Made by a program: the position numbers and the translations under genes. The notes beneath the pieces were generated by a model. That model worked only from the letters and a program-made list of their open reading frames with translations, was not told the DNA's origin and did not search any database. From assembly GCF_007860015.1 (NCBI RefSeq), contig NZ_SJPS01000003.1, positions 496,001 through 560,000 of the forward strand: 64,000 nucleotides of DNA, in the 5' to 3' direction. This stretch comes from Bythopirellula polymerisocia. Lineage in GTDB: Bacteria; Planctomycetota; Planctomycetia; Pirellulales; Lacipirellulaceae. Of this stretch, positions 47,529 to 56,627 are shown piece by piece. The first letter of the stretch is position 1. Each line of letters starts with the position of its first letter.

Positions 47529-49105
47529 GGCAACTTCGCCGTAAGCGGCCCCAAACTCGGAGACCGCCCGATTTCTTGTCCATCGGCTAGGATTACCAAA
47601 CCCTTGCCACGATGGTATCGCGCTCCGTTACGGTCCCAGAAAACTGTCAAGGTTTGACCGTGGTACTGCACGCCATCGAGGCAGAACCAATCCCAAACAT
47701 CTTTGGGGATGAGCGGGTCAATTTCTATGAAATTATCATCCCGAGGCACGATTCCAACCAAACCAGAGATTATGAGATCATTAAAAGTCGAGTGATTGTA
47801 GAAGCGACTTCGCTCGGCCTTCGGGCCAGTAATCAGCCAATCGCCAGTTTGTTCGTCATAGTATTCGCCGATGTAGGCCATCCCATCTTGCTGTTGGGCT
47901 TCAGCGTACAACATCAACTGGTCGAAGAAATCTCGTTTGGTGACAAAAGATTGAGGGGCACCCCGCAGAAGGTTTGCGAGCCCATTCAAGGTCTGGCTCG
48001 TTGCAAAGGGCCAGACGGCACCGTCCCACTCGCAAGTGCCGGTGCCGTGAGTGCGAAACTCTGGGTGTCGTCTTTCGGCAGTGGTGAGTCCCCAGGGTCC
48101 ACGGAAACCAGCAGGATCAATTAGTTGCGCCCATGCCTCTGCGTGTTCTGGTTCGGCAAGATCAAACATCCAGGGTATGAAGCCAATCGCTTCGCGAGCG
48201 GTAGAGAATTCACCGTTTTCAAGGACTACTTTAAAGAACTGGGAATCCTTGTCCCAGAGTTGTTCATTTAGAAGAGTACGCAACTCCTCTGACTTCTTGG
48301 CAAATTCTTGGCTGAGTTCCGACTTTCCCGCCAGATCTGCAATGCGGGATATCGCCAGGGCGTTGGCAACCATATAGCTGTTGATCGTTGGGCGAATATT
48401 CTTGACACGTCGACCTCCGCTGATCGATTCTTCCATGCCATCTTTAACATCGTGCTGCCAGAAAAGACCGTCGTCTCTCTGGCGTTCACCCTCCCAAGTT
48501 CGATAGTCTGCGACCAAATCTTCCAAAATGCTTACGAGAAAACTGCGATCTAAGGTGACGAGATAACGGTCGTACAATGCCACAGCCGCCCAACTACTGA
48601 ACTTATGGAAGTGTTCTGCCGGGCCTCCGCCAGGTCCTGAGCGGAGCCAGAACAGCGTATAGTCATCGAGGAATGTCTGGTCATGCAACCAGCGGCCTTC
48701 AGCTACCTGATGTCCAAAGGCACATGAGACAGTGTTGTAATCTCCAGCGTGGCTGACGGGGAGGATAAACTCCGTCAAGACCATGCCTACGGGTGTCCGC
48801 TTCATGTGTTTTCGGTAAGTCCACCAGCGGAAATAGTACATTTCTTCCAGGCGCGTGGAGGGACATTCAAACAGTGGCGCTTGATCGACCATCCACAGCC
48901 AGGAATCTGCATTTGGAATCTCATTGACTACCTGCTCGTTATCACAGGCGTTGAATCGCTCGTAATGATGAGCGAAATCATCAGGCTTAAGAACCGCCGC
49001 CTCTGCATGAGCAGAATTGAAGTCCGATCGCCAAAGCAAGAGCGAGCCACAAACTAAAGCAAGTCGGATCAAGAAAGTAATCGCTTTTGGCGGAGCATTG
49101 AGCAT
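47525..49105 (-). CDS. Exported (alpha/alpha)6-barrel glycoside hydrolase, MGH1-like
   Basis: 526 residues from the ATG at 49105 (an in-frame TTG at 49120 is possible). A signal peptide (LIRLALVCGSLLLW to AHA) leads into a six-hairpin barrel with repeated helices: FHKFSSWAAVALYDRYLVTL, RPTINSYMVANALAISRIAD, GTCEWDGAVWPFATSQTLNG. Glu residues in CEWDGAVWP and the Asp in RQRDDGLFWQHD are candidates for catalysis. It resembles mannosylglycerate-hydrolase-like/GH63-type folds, but I cannot give a family number. It is translationally coupled (ATGA) to GH95, so it probably attacks the same glycan. Confidence 0.75.
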   Translation of the reverse strand: MLNAPPKAITFLIRLALVCGSLLLWRSDFNSAHAEAAVLKPDDFAHHYERFNACDNEQVVNEIPNADSWLWMVDQAPLFECPSTRLEEMYYFRWWTYRKHMKRTPVGMVLTEFILPVSHAGDYNTVSCAFGHQVAEGRWLHDQTFLDDYTLFWLRSGPGGGPAEHFHKFSSWAAVALYDRYLVTLDRSFLVSILEDLVADYRTWEGERQRDDGLFWQHDVKDGMEESISGGRRVKNIRPTINSYMVANALAISRIADLAGKSELSQEFAKKSEELRTLLNEQLWDKDSQFFKVVLENGEFSTAREAIGFIPWMFDLAEPEHAEAWAQLIDPAGFRGPWGLTTAERRHPEFRTHGTGTCEWDGAVWPFATSQTLNGLANLLRGAPQSFVTKRDFFDQLMLYAEAQQQDGMAYIGEYYDEQTGDWLITGPKAERSRFYNHSTFNDLIISGLVGIVPRDDNFIEIDPLIPKDVWDWFCLDGVQYHGQTLTVFWDRNGARYHRGKGLVILADGQEIGRSPSLGPLTAKLP

Positions 49106-49301
49106 TGTGGAAACTAGCAAAAAGACGTCACGATCTCAGCAAGAAGTCAATTGTCTGGTTAATACTAGCTGCGAGAATGACATTGAACAAGTCGCTATAC
49201 ATTTAGTGGAATTTGACAGGAAACTAACGTAGAATCACTGTTGCAGGCAGAGGTTAGTCTTCTGCAACCAGTGACACCAATTCATTCAGCGAACTCTCAA
49301 A

Positions 49302-51341
49302 ATGCTCGAACTCTCAAAACCATTTCTTACAATTGCCCAGTTGGTGATTGCGTGTATTGGGGCCAGAGAGTCGGGATTTATTTTCGCGGCGGAAGTCGTA
49401 GACACTTCGCATAGCCAATTCGCAGTGGTTCGACCTGTTGGTTTTGACGAGGTGCATTGGACAGAAGGATTTTGGGCAGACCGTGTCCGAGTGTGCCGGG
49501 AGAAATCCATCCCGGCTATGTGGGATCTCATGAAAGGCCACAAATACAAACCCTTCTTAGAGCATTTCTTGATTGCGGCTGGACGTGCTGAAGGTGATCA
49601 TCATGGAGCGAAATGGAATGACGGCGATTTCTACAAATGGCTCGAGGCGGCTATCGCCACGGTCGCTGTTACAGATGATTCACAACTCAAAGCGGCCATC
49701 GACCAATCCATCGAAGCGATCAGCCAGGCCCAAAGCCCGGATGGGTACATTCATACACCGGTGCTCATTGCCCAGCGCAACGGGGACAAGAACGTGAAGC
49801 CTTTCCAGGATCGGCACGCGTTTGAGATGTACAACATGGGTCACTTAATGACGACAGGTTGTCTGCACTATCGCGTGACTGGCGAAAAAACACTTCTCGA
49901 CATCTCCAAGAAAGCGGCGGATTACTTAATCGAGACATTTCGTGATCCCACACCAGAACAGGCCCGCAATTCAATCTGTCCTTCCCATTATATGGGGGCC
50001 GTTGAGTTGTATCGCACTACCGGCGATGAACGCTACCTTGAGCTAGCAAAGACCTTTCTGACCATGCGTAACTTGGTTACGGAGGGAGGAGACGACAATC
50101 AGGATCGGATACCTTTCGTAGAACAACGAGAAGCAGTGGGACATGCAGTAAGAGAGAATTATCTCTGCGCAGGTGCAGCTGATTTGTATGCCGAGACGGG
50201 CGAACCAGATTTACTGGTTCCGCTGGAATCTATCTGGGAGAACATGGCCCACAAGAAGATGTATATTACAGGGGCCAGTGGAGCATTGTACGACGGTGCC
50301 TCGCCAGATGGATCCGACGACCAGGCACACATCACACGTGTACATCAAGCTTATGGGCGGAACTACCAACTCCCCAATACCACGGCGCACAATGAGACCT
50401 GTGCGAATATCGCCAACTTAATGTGGTCGTGGCGAATGTTTCAAATCTCGGGTGATGCTAAATACTTGGATGTACTCGAACTTGCTCTCTACAACAGCAT
50501 TCTGAGTGGCGTCAGCCTGAGTGGTACAGAGTATTTCTACGTCAATCCGTTGCGAGTCGTCGATCCCTTGCCGACTGAGCTACGGTATCCTCGTACTCGA
50601 CAGCCATTCTTTGTGTCCTTCTGCTGTCCGCCCAATTTATTGCGCACAATTGCTGAACTCAGCGGCTACGTTTATAGCATGAGCCACGACGCCCTCTGGC
50701 TGAACCTGTATGGGGCCAACACGCTTTCGACTGAACTTCTGGGGAAGCCGTTGCAGATTTCACAAGAGACGGAGTACCCCTGGAATGGAACTGTGAAGCT
50801 TCAAGTCGAGGCTTGCCCCGAGCAGGAGTTCGCCCTGAACCTCCGAATACCCGGTTGGACAGACGGGGCGACGGTTAAAGTCAATGACAAGCAGCAAAAG
50901 ATTGAGATCACGGACAAAGGATTTTTTGAACTACTTAGACCATGGAAAGTTGGCGACCGGGTCGAACTAGATCTACCGATGCCAGCGAAGTTGATAGAGG
51001 CGAACCCCTTAGTGGAAGAAACAACGAATCAAGTAGCATTTCAACGCGGACCGATCGTTTATTGTTTAGAATCGGTTGATTTGCCAAAAGATGTGGAACT
51101 TGAGCAAGTGCTTATTCCTAGGGATATAAGTCTTCATGAACGTTTCGATGCTAACTTCTTGCAGGGGGTCATCTTGCTCGAGGGAACTGCCGTGGCCAAA
51201 CAGATTGCGGAATGGGGTACAGAGCTTTACCGCGAAGTCGAGAAAGCACCTACTCAGGAGTTCCAGCTACGCCTAATCCCCTATTACGCTTGGGCAAATC
51301 GAGGACCAACTAAAATGTCTGTGTGGTTGCCGCTGCAGTAG
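49302..51341 (+). CDS. GH127 beta-L-arabinofuranosidase family protein
   Basis: 679 residues. HWTEGFWADRVRVCREKSIP is the typical N-terminal motif. The (alpha/alpha)6 barrel ends with AHNETCANIANLMWSWRMFQ (E365 and C367) and FFVSFCCPPNLLRTIAELSG (C441 and C442). These match the Zn-binding Glu, Cys, Cys, Cys of characterised GH127 enzymes, where one Cys is the nucleophile. A beta-sandwich domain follows (WNGTVKLQVEACPEQEFALN). GH127 removes beta-L-arabinofuranose, a sugar present in rhamnogalacturonan-II and arabinose-rich glycoproteins. A hydrophobic N-terminus (LTIAQLVIACIGA) suggests export. The gene is divergent from the GH95 pair. Confidence 0.92.
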   Translation: MLELSKPFLTIAQLVIACIGARESGFIFAAEVVDTSHSQFAVVRPVGFDEVHWTEGFWADRVRVCREKSIPAMWDLMKGHKYKPFLEHFLIAAGRAEGDHHGAKWNDGDFYKWLEAAIATVAVTDDSQLKAAIDQSIEAISQAQSPDGYIHTPVLIAQRNGDKNVKPFQDRHAFEMYNMGHLMTTGCLHYRVTGEKTLLDISKKAADYLIETFRDPTPEQARNSICPSHYMGAVELYRTTGDERYLELAKTFLTMRNLVTEGGDDNQDRIPFVEQREAVGHAVRENYLCAGAADLYAETGEPDLLVPLESIWENMAHKKMYITGASGALYDGASPDGSDDQAHITRVHQAYGRNYQLPNTTAHNETCANIANLMWSWRMFQISGDAKYLDVLELALYNSILSGVSLSGTEYFYVNPLRVVDPLPTELRYPRTRQPFFVSFCCPPNLLRTIAELSGYVYSMSHDALWLNLYGANTLSTELLGKPLQISQETEYPWNGTVKLQVEACPEQEFALNLRIPGWTDGATVKVNDKQQKIEITDKGFFELLRPWKVGDRVELDLPMPAKLIEANPLVEETTNQVAFQRGPIVYCLESVDLPKDVELEQVLIPRDISLHERFDANFLQGVILLEGTAVAKQIAEWGTELYREVEKAPTQEFQLRLIPYYAWANRGPTKMSVWLPLQ

Positions 51342-51367
51342 TCTAATCGAGGCAACGAATGGCTTCT

Positions 51368-54300
51368 CTAGGGTTCGATCTTTGAAATCCAGAGCGCCTT
51401 TGATTTCGGCGACAGCTTAACACTGCCTTCGGCACGCATGTTGGATTTATCGATGATCTTCCCTGTGCTCGTATCTATCCAGTTCATTCGGAATTTTTTT
51501 ATCGCAGTTGGGAGAGACAGTATGAGTTCAGCTCCTGGATTCTGGGTATAGATCAGCAGATCTCCCTCGGGCGACGCCAAGCACCACTGCTCTTCGCCCG
51601 TGATAATGTCGTCCGTGGGGACCATCTGAGGTACTTTGCGAGCCAATTCAGGCGGCAGACTCACAATCGGCAGTGAACCACCTCCCATGAGTACTGCCCA
51701 ACCCTCTGTGGGACTCCGACATTCAAGATCCGCATTGTAAAGCACCACTTTCTCCGGGTACTTGTTCCGGTATTCGCTTACAGATTTGACAATCGAGCCA
51801 AAGGAGGCCGCCTCAGGTCTCAATTGACGCATGTGCTGACGAGGTGCAAGATACTTCCCCCCTTCTGGCGCGTACAACTGGTAATTCTTGTCATAGGTCC
51901 AATAGCGGATGTCGATGACATCGACATGGGATTCTCGTACAGGATCCGCCAGTATCGAGTCTTGCACATCCTTGGTGCAACTAAGTCCAACTAGCACATT
52001 CGTATCGGTCTCCTTTTCCCATTCAACAATGGTATCGATCCAGAACTGGACAAATTCCAATGGCCCCGTGAATTCAGCGCTTGTCAACTGAATGACATTG
52101 GTGGAATCAGCGAATGCCTCCAGGCAATGACGGATGTAACGACGATGGAGTGCCCGCATGTCGGGATTGGAAACGTCGTAGAAGTGCTGGGCCATGAAGA
52201 GGCGCTTGTCGCCGATATAAGGAGGCGGCTCTGGGAGACCCGTCTGATTGATATTATTTACCGGTCTCCAAGGGCAATCGGCCCAGTGTGCGCCGGCCTC
52301 CAGGATGTTGTGCTGAAAATAGTTGTTGTGAACGAGTAACAAACCATTTTCATCAAACAGCTTTGCAAATTGAGTTAAACGGTTCCAATACCATGGGTTG
52401 TAATTCGTTAAGTCGTATTTGCTCAAGCCGTCCCATGCGACTCCTTCCCCACTTCTGACAAAAGGTTGCTCGTAGAATGGTGGGGCCGCGGCACCATCTG
52501 CACGCCTTACCATCAGATGATCATCTCGGCGGCGGTCGTACCACAGGCCGTAGTGATGTTCATAAGATATCGTGCCGCTCCAAACCATGTCTTCCACCAC
52601 CGTTTCAACATCTTCCGTGAGGCCGACTCCTTCTCTACCAGGGACAAACCGTGTGATGTTGTGACCAAACTCTACTGCCTCTCCTGGGCGGAGGGAACCT
52701 CTCCACCAGCTTGGCTTAAGGCGTTTTCCTATCATGAGTTGCCTATCTGCAACGAACCACCCATTCTCGACAGACAACGTTTTGCCGACCTCCGAGGCTT
52801 GCATGGGTGACGATGAATCACTTTGAGCATTTCGCGAGGCGAGATCGTCAAGCTCAATCGCATTTTGAAGTACGTCCGTCTGGGAGCCCAAGGACCTATC
52901 TGCCGTGGACCTCGCGATATTGCTTTGGATGATGTCCAATAGTCGCTTCGCTGGCTTCTCAGACTGCTTGAGGAATTTTGCCGCCTCTTCGTAACTAGGG
53001 TTTGTTGCAGCAATAGGCTTGCCCAAAATCGGATCGATCCGGCTGCCAGCGTCTTTTCCAATTCGCTGCCGTAGCTGTGCCTGATACAAGCTTTGAGGCT
53101 TGACGAATTCACTCAAGCTTTCGAAAACTCCATCCCCGGCGGGAGTTGCCCACACTCCGATCGCCCAGTTGTTTGCGCCGGGTGGACGAAAGCATCGGAC
53201 GTTTGCCGCTCGACATTGCCAAATCACACAATTCGCGGCAGACCACCCAGTAGCGGGTGGCGTGTTCCAGCGATTTTGAAGTTGAAGATCGTTTCCGTCG
53301 ATGCGGACATTGTCATAGAGTACACCCGAGGCCCAACTCTCAATTGGGCCACTTACACCAAGCGCCTGATCAGCGCGGCAGTTTACAAACGCATTCGGAC
53401 CAGGGGCGCAATGCCCGACAGAAAAATCATGACGGCCCAACTCCGACCAACAGCGGTTAAAGAAGGCTAGTTGCCCTAATGTGAAAAAAGTATGGCGACG
53501 ATAACCTCCATTTTCTGATATCGGCGCCAGCGAAACGCAATCTTCTACTTTTATCGAAATTGTATTTCGGCCCAAAAAAACCGCTCCTCCGGCGAAATGT
53601 TCAAAGGTAGTGAGTCGTACCCATGCATCCTGGACATTATCCATCGTGATACCAAACCAGGAGTGATCTTCATCATTGAGATTCTGCTGATCATAGCTCG
53701 ACTTTAGCCGAAGGTCTTCGATGCCGACATATTGAAGTCTCCCAGGCCAGTCGTAGATTTGGACCAATCCGCCTCCGAATCGTTTGTCCAGCGAAGTCGT
53801 GATGGGTGCATCGACAGTTATCGTGTTTCCCGAGACAGAGGTGACAATTCGATCCCAATTAATATCCCTAGAACCGGGTCTCCAGCCAATGCCCTCCGCT
53901 CTCCCACCAACCTCCTCGATCCACTCTGCCGTACTAGGGCGGGTGATCACGACCGGGTCACCTACCGAGAAAGAATCAGCTGAGTCGAGAGAAAACTCTT
54001 TCGATCCCACGGCGACGTAGTTCTCTTGAATTTCCTGGATGGCTGGTTTGTCGCGAAATACTCGGTCGTTCACCCCGATAACCTTGATGATTGCTCGGCG
54101 ATCTTGACCTGTTGCAACGATGGTGGTCCCCCCTTCACCAGCGCCCGACCCTTGCAGAACGACTCCGGAAGCCTTGATGACAATCTGACCCGCGACTTGA
54201 AATTCTCCCGAGGCAAGTCGCACTGCACCCCGAAAGCCGTCATCGTCAACAGGTAGTCCAGCTACATAATCAATGGCTGCCTGAATTCGCTTGCCATCAT

Positions 54301-54601
54301 CCCCTTCAACGGGCTTCACTCGAACCCGAACTGGAATCTGTGGAACGTTGCTGGAACCATTGTCATAGCCGCAATACGAAAAATCAGGAATTATGTTGCC
54401 TTGCGAATCGGGGGCGTAACTCAAATCCCCTTCAGCTGACAGTCTCACTGCAGGTTCAGCAAAGGAAACTGCAGACAGGCTCACAAGAATCAATAGGCCG
54501 GCCAGGCCTTGAATCCTCGCTAGATAAGAGATGAGCGTGGATCGTTCGAGTTCATCGGTTCGCACTGCTTTGTCTACCTTGCTAGTCACTGGAATTCTCA
54601 C
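51368..54601 (-). CDS. Exported beta-helix plus glycosidase-like fusion protein
   Basis: 1077 residues, GTG start overlapping the transporter stop by 20 nt. A long n-region and a hydrophobic segment (LAGLLILVSLSAVSF) form an export signal. Residues about 50-520 are a right-handed parallel beta-helix of the pectate-lyase/pectinesterase type (DDGFRGAVRLASGEFQVAGQ, VLQGSGAGEGGTTIVATGQD, NVQDAWVRLTTFEHFAGGAV). Residues about 690-1000 look like a TIM-barrel hydrolase (HYGLWYDRRRDDHLMVRRAD, VIQLTSAEFTGPLEFVQFWI) with conserved acidic residues. A small C-terminal beta domain follows (EGDLLIYTQNPGAELILSLP). Similar two-part proteins occur in pectin-degradation loci of Bacteroidetes and planctomycetes. 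Activity is not known to me. Confidence 0.75.
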   Translation of the reverse strand: MRIPVTSKVDKAVRTDELERSTLISYLARIQGLAGLLILVSLSAVSFAEPAVRLSAEGDLSYAPDSQGNIIPDFSYCGYDNGSSNVPQIPVRVRVKPVEGDDGKRIQAAIDYVAGLPVDDDGFRGAVRLASGEFQVAGQIVIKASGVVLQGSGAGEGGTTIVATGQDRRAIIKVIGVNDRVFRDKPAIQEIQENYVAVGSKEFSLDSADSFSVGDPVVITRPSTAEWIEEVGGRAEGIGWRPGSRDINWDRIVTSVSGNTITVDAPITTSLDKRFGGGLVQIYDWPGRLQYVGIEDLRLKSSYDQQNLNDEDHSWFGITMDNVQDAWVRLTTFEHFAGGAVFLGRNTISIKVEDCVSLAPISENGGYRRHTFFTLGQLAFFNRCWSELGRHDFSVGHCAPGPNAFVNCRADQALGVSGPIESWASGVLYDNVRIDGNDLQLQNRWNTPPATGWSAANCVIWQCRAANVRCFRPPGANNWAIGVWATPAGDGVFESLSEFVKPQSLYQAQLRQRIGKDAGSRIDPILGKPIAATNPSYEEAAKFLKQSEKPAKRLLDIIQSNIARSTADRSLGSQTDVLQNAIELDDLASRNAQSDSSSPMQASEVGKTLSVENGWFVADRQLMIGKRLKPSWWRGSLRPGEAVEFGHNITRFVPGREGVGLTEDVETVVEDMVWSGTISYEHHYGLWYDRRRDDHLMVRRADGAAAPPFYEQPFVRSGEGVAWDGLSKYDLTNYNPWYWNRLTQFAKLFDENGLLLVHNNYFQHNILEAGAHWADCPWRPVNNINQTGLPEPPPYIGDKRLFMAQHFYDVSNPDMRALHRRYIRHCLEAFADSTNVIQLTSAEFTGPLEFVQFWIDTIVEWEKETDTNVLVGLSCTKDVQDSILADPVRESHVDVIDIRYWTYDKNYQLYAPEGGKYLAPRQHMRQLRPEAASFGSIVKSVSEYRNKYPEKVVLYNADLECRSPTEGWAVLMGGGSLPIVSLPPELARKVPQMVPTDDIITGEEQWCLASPEGDLLIYTQNPGAELILSLPTAIKKFRMNWIDTSTGKIIDKSNMRAEGSVKLSPKSKALWISKIEP

Positions 54602-55919
54602 TTCTGTCGTTGTTATCAGTTTTTGAGAGTCTGTGCCTTCGAACTTGCATCGCCAGGATTGATCCGGAGATGTTCATCCACGGACTGAAGACAGCCGCAG
54701 CCAGGCCGACGGTCCCGAGTTTGCCCATGAACCTTGCCAGACCGGATGCCATCCCACCATTTTGCATTCCGACTTCGAATGCCACGGTAAGTGCCGAATT
54801 CTTATCGAGCCCAGCAAGCCGACTGAGTGAGTATCCAAGCCCATATCCGGCAAGATTATGGATTATTGCTGCGAGGATTAGAGCCATGCCAGCTACGAGG
54901 AGATTGTCTCTTCCGGCCGCTGTGGTCACAGCGGTAAAGTAAATAATACCAAACATCGAGATTAAATGAATATTTCGATCGATCGAGGGAAACCTGCTTG
55001 CAACAAAGTGATAAGCGACTCCAAACGCCACAGCACCGCAGGTCATTAGGATTGCTTCGAAAACCGGCGTAGATATAGGAAAATCGAAGGATTCGAACGC
55101 TTGGTAGTCTTTCAACAGCAATAGAATAATAATTCCTGCGCAAATTAGGGCCAGTGAAACGACGATTCTTTTTTTCTGCACTGAAGAATGTTTGAGATAG
55201 TCATGCAACATTGCTGCGCCGATGGGTACCAGTACTATTTTGACAATTTCGAGTAACATTGCCCTAGAATCAATCTCAACAAATTCGCCCGCGAGCATCT
55301 GCATCCAGAAAGTTGTGGCGAGAGGAGCAAATAATGTGGCTACTGCAGTGAGTGTGATCGAGAGGGCCAAATTAGCCCCAGCAAGAAAGCACATGACGTT
55401 GGAAGCCAAACCACTAGAACAAGAACCAATCAGTACGACACCAGCAGCAATTTCCGGGGGGAACGCGAACAACTTTGCCAAGGAGTATCCCAGAAGCGGC
55501 ATGACAAGAAACTGCAGTCCCACCCCTATGATGACCGGGTAAGGCATCTTTGCCACCCCTGCAAAGTCCTTGAAGCTCATCTTAGTGCCCATTCCGAACA
55601 TCACCAATTGAATAATAATCAGAAACAACCACTTGTTCTGAAGATCGATTGCGGAGACCTGAAAGAACTTAAAATCAAACGGGCCAAGACTGAGAAAGAA
55701 GTTCGGATAGATCATTGCCGATACTACGGCAGCCAGGATCCACAGAGTGAAACGATAGCCTGAAAGTTGCGGAAATGCTCCGAAGCCAAGTGCAGTTGCC
55801 ACCGCGAAGACCACCGCCGCCGGGTGCCAGAGCGTGGCTGAGGCACAGAATACCCCAACGAGGACGAACAAAAGTGCTAAGACCGCAATACCGAGGAAGA
55901 GTTTATTCGCAGTTGCCAT
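54582..55919 (-). CDS. BASS (bile acid:Na+ symporter) family transporter
   Basis: 445 residues with roughly twelve hydrophobic segments. VVLIGSCSSGLASNVMCFLA and VAFEVGMQNGGMASGLARFM are the two crossover motifs of the BASS fold (GxxxGGxASNV and EVGMQNxxL), which bind Na+ and the anionic substrate. Family members carry bile acids, pantoate, pyruvate or other carboxylates. The N-terminal 100 residues with extra hydrophobic segments exceed the usual 310-330 length. It is 9 nt after the racemase-fold gene and follows the DUF1537 kinase and RLP, so an acid sugar is the likely cargo. No ABC or TRAP transporter is present. Confidence 0.85.
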   Translation of the reverse strand: MATANKLFLGIAVLALLFVLVGVFCASATLWHPAAVVFAVATALGFGAFPQLSGYRFTLWILAAVVSAMIYPNFFLSLGPFDFKFFQVSAIDLQNKWLFLIIIQLVMFGMGTKMSFKDFAGVAKMPYPVIIGVGLQFLVMPLLGYSLAKLFAFPPEIAAGVVLIGSCSSGLASNVMCFLAGANLALSITLTAVATLFAPLATTFWMQMLAGEFVEIDSRAMLLEIVKIVLVPIGAAMLHDYLKHSSVQKKRIVVSLALICAGIIILLLLKDYQAFESFDFPISTPVFEAILMTCGAVAFGVAYHFVASRFPSIDRNIHLISMFGIIYFTAVTTAAGRDNLLVAGMALILAAIIHNLAGYGLGYSLSRLAGLDKNSALTVAFEVGMQNGGMASGLARFMGKLGTVGLAAAVFSPWMNISGSILAMQVRRHRLSKTDNNDRSENSSD

Positions 55920-55928
55920 GCTATGAGA

Positions 55929-56588
55929 CTAAAGCACAGTCGCAAGATAGTCCACTGCGAGGGATGGGCTCGATAGAATAGGTGTCTTGATCTCATCTCC
56001 CTTGAAGTCACTCATTACCCTTGCCATGGAAGCTTGAGCCAAGACTATGACGTCTACTGTCGGAGCAAGCCTCTCGATAGCTTCCATCACGGCGGCATCA
56101 TGGCTCTCTAGGTCATCAGCGAGGAATGCCTCAAATGCCCCAGCACAGAGTTCTGAAACTATATTGACTTCCTTACCAACCTTGACTGCATGACGTCGGA
56201 TGAGGTCGACGGTTGGGACCAAGGTTGTGGACAAAGTCGCGATCACTCCAATATTCGTTCCTATTTTTACGGCCGCTTCAGCTAAAGGCTGGTCCACACG
56301 CAATACAGGCTTGTGGAGCCGCGACTGAGCGGCATCAACTGCAGGACCGATCGACGAGCAAGTCACCATAATATAATCAGCGACAGTGTCTTCGGCTGTC
56401 GTAAGATGGTGCAGGACTCGTTCCAATGTGTCGGCTGTTAATTCTCCATCTGCAATCACATCCCGTATAAGACTCGCATCCTCGATGTGAAGTAAATCCA
56501 CATCAAGCAGCTTTTCCTTACACAACCGTTCGAATACGGGTGCGAGCGTGGAGGATGTGTGAACCAGGGCAAGCGTTTTGCGATTCAT
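55929..56588 (-). CDS. Asp/Glu/hydantoin racemase-fold protein with one catalytic Cys
   Basis: 219 residues. The N-terminal half has the first catalytic cysteine in YIMVTCSSIGPAVDAA (C77). The second half has GTNIGVIATLSTTLVPTVDL and ELCAGAFEAF, but the usual second-cysteine position reads VIVLAQASMARV, so it appears replaced by Ala/Gln. Two-cysteine members racemise amino acids or hydantoins; single-cysteine members such as arylmalonate decarboxylase do other chemistry. In this operon (RLP, DUF1537 kinase, BASS) it might isomerise or decarboxylate an acid-sugar intermediate. It starts 39 nt after the kinase stop. Confidence 0.8.
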   Translation of the reverse strand: MNRKTLALVHTSSTLAPVFERLCKEKLLDVDLLHIEDASLIRDVIADGELTADTLERVLHHLTTAEDTVADYIMVTCSSIGPAVDAAQSRLHKPVLRVDQPLAEAAVKIGTNIGVIATLSTTLVPTVDLIRRHAVKVGKEVNIVSELCAGAFEAFLADDLESHDAAVMEAIERLAPTVDVIVLAQASMARVMSDFKGDEIKTPILSSPSLAVDYLATVL

Positions 56589-56627
56589 TTTTCTAATCTT
56601 AATCTCGATCGTAGCGATCGTTATAAC

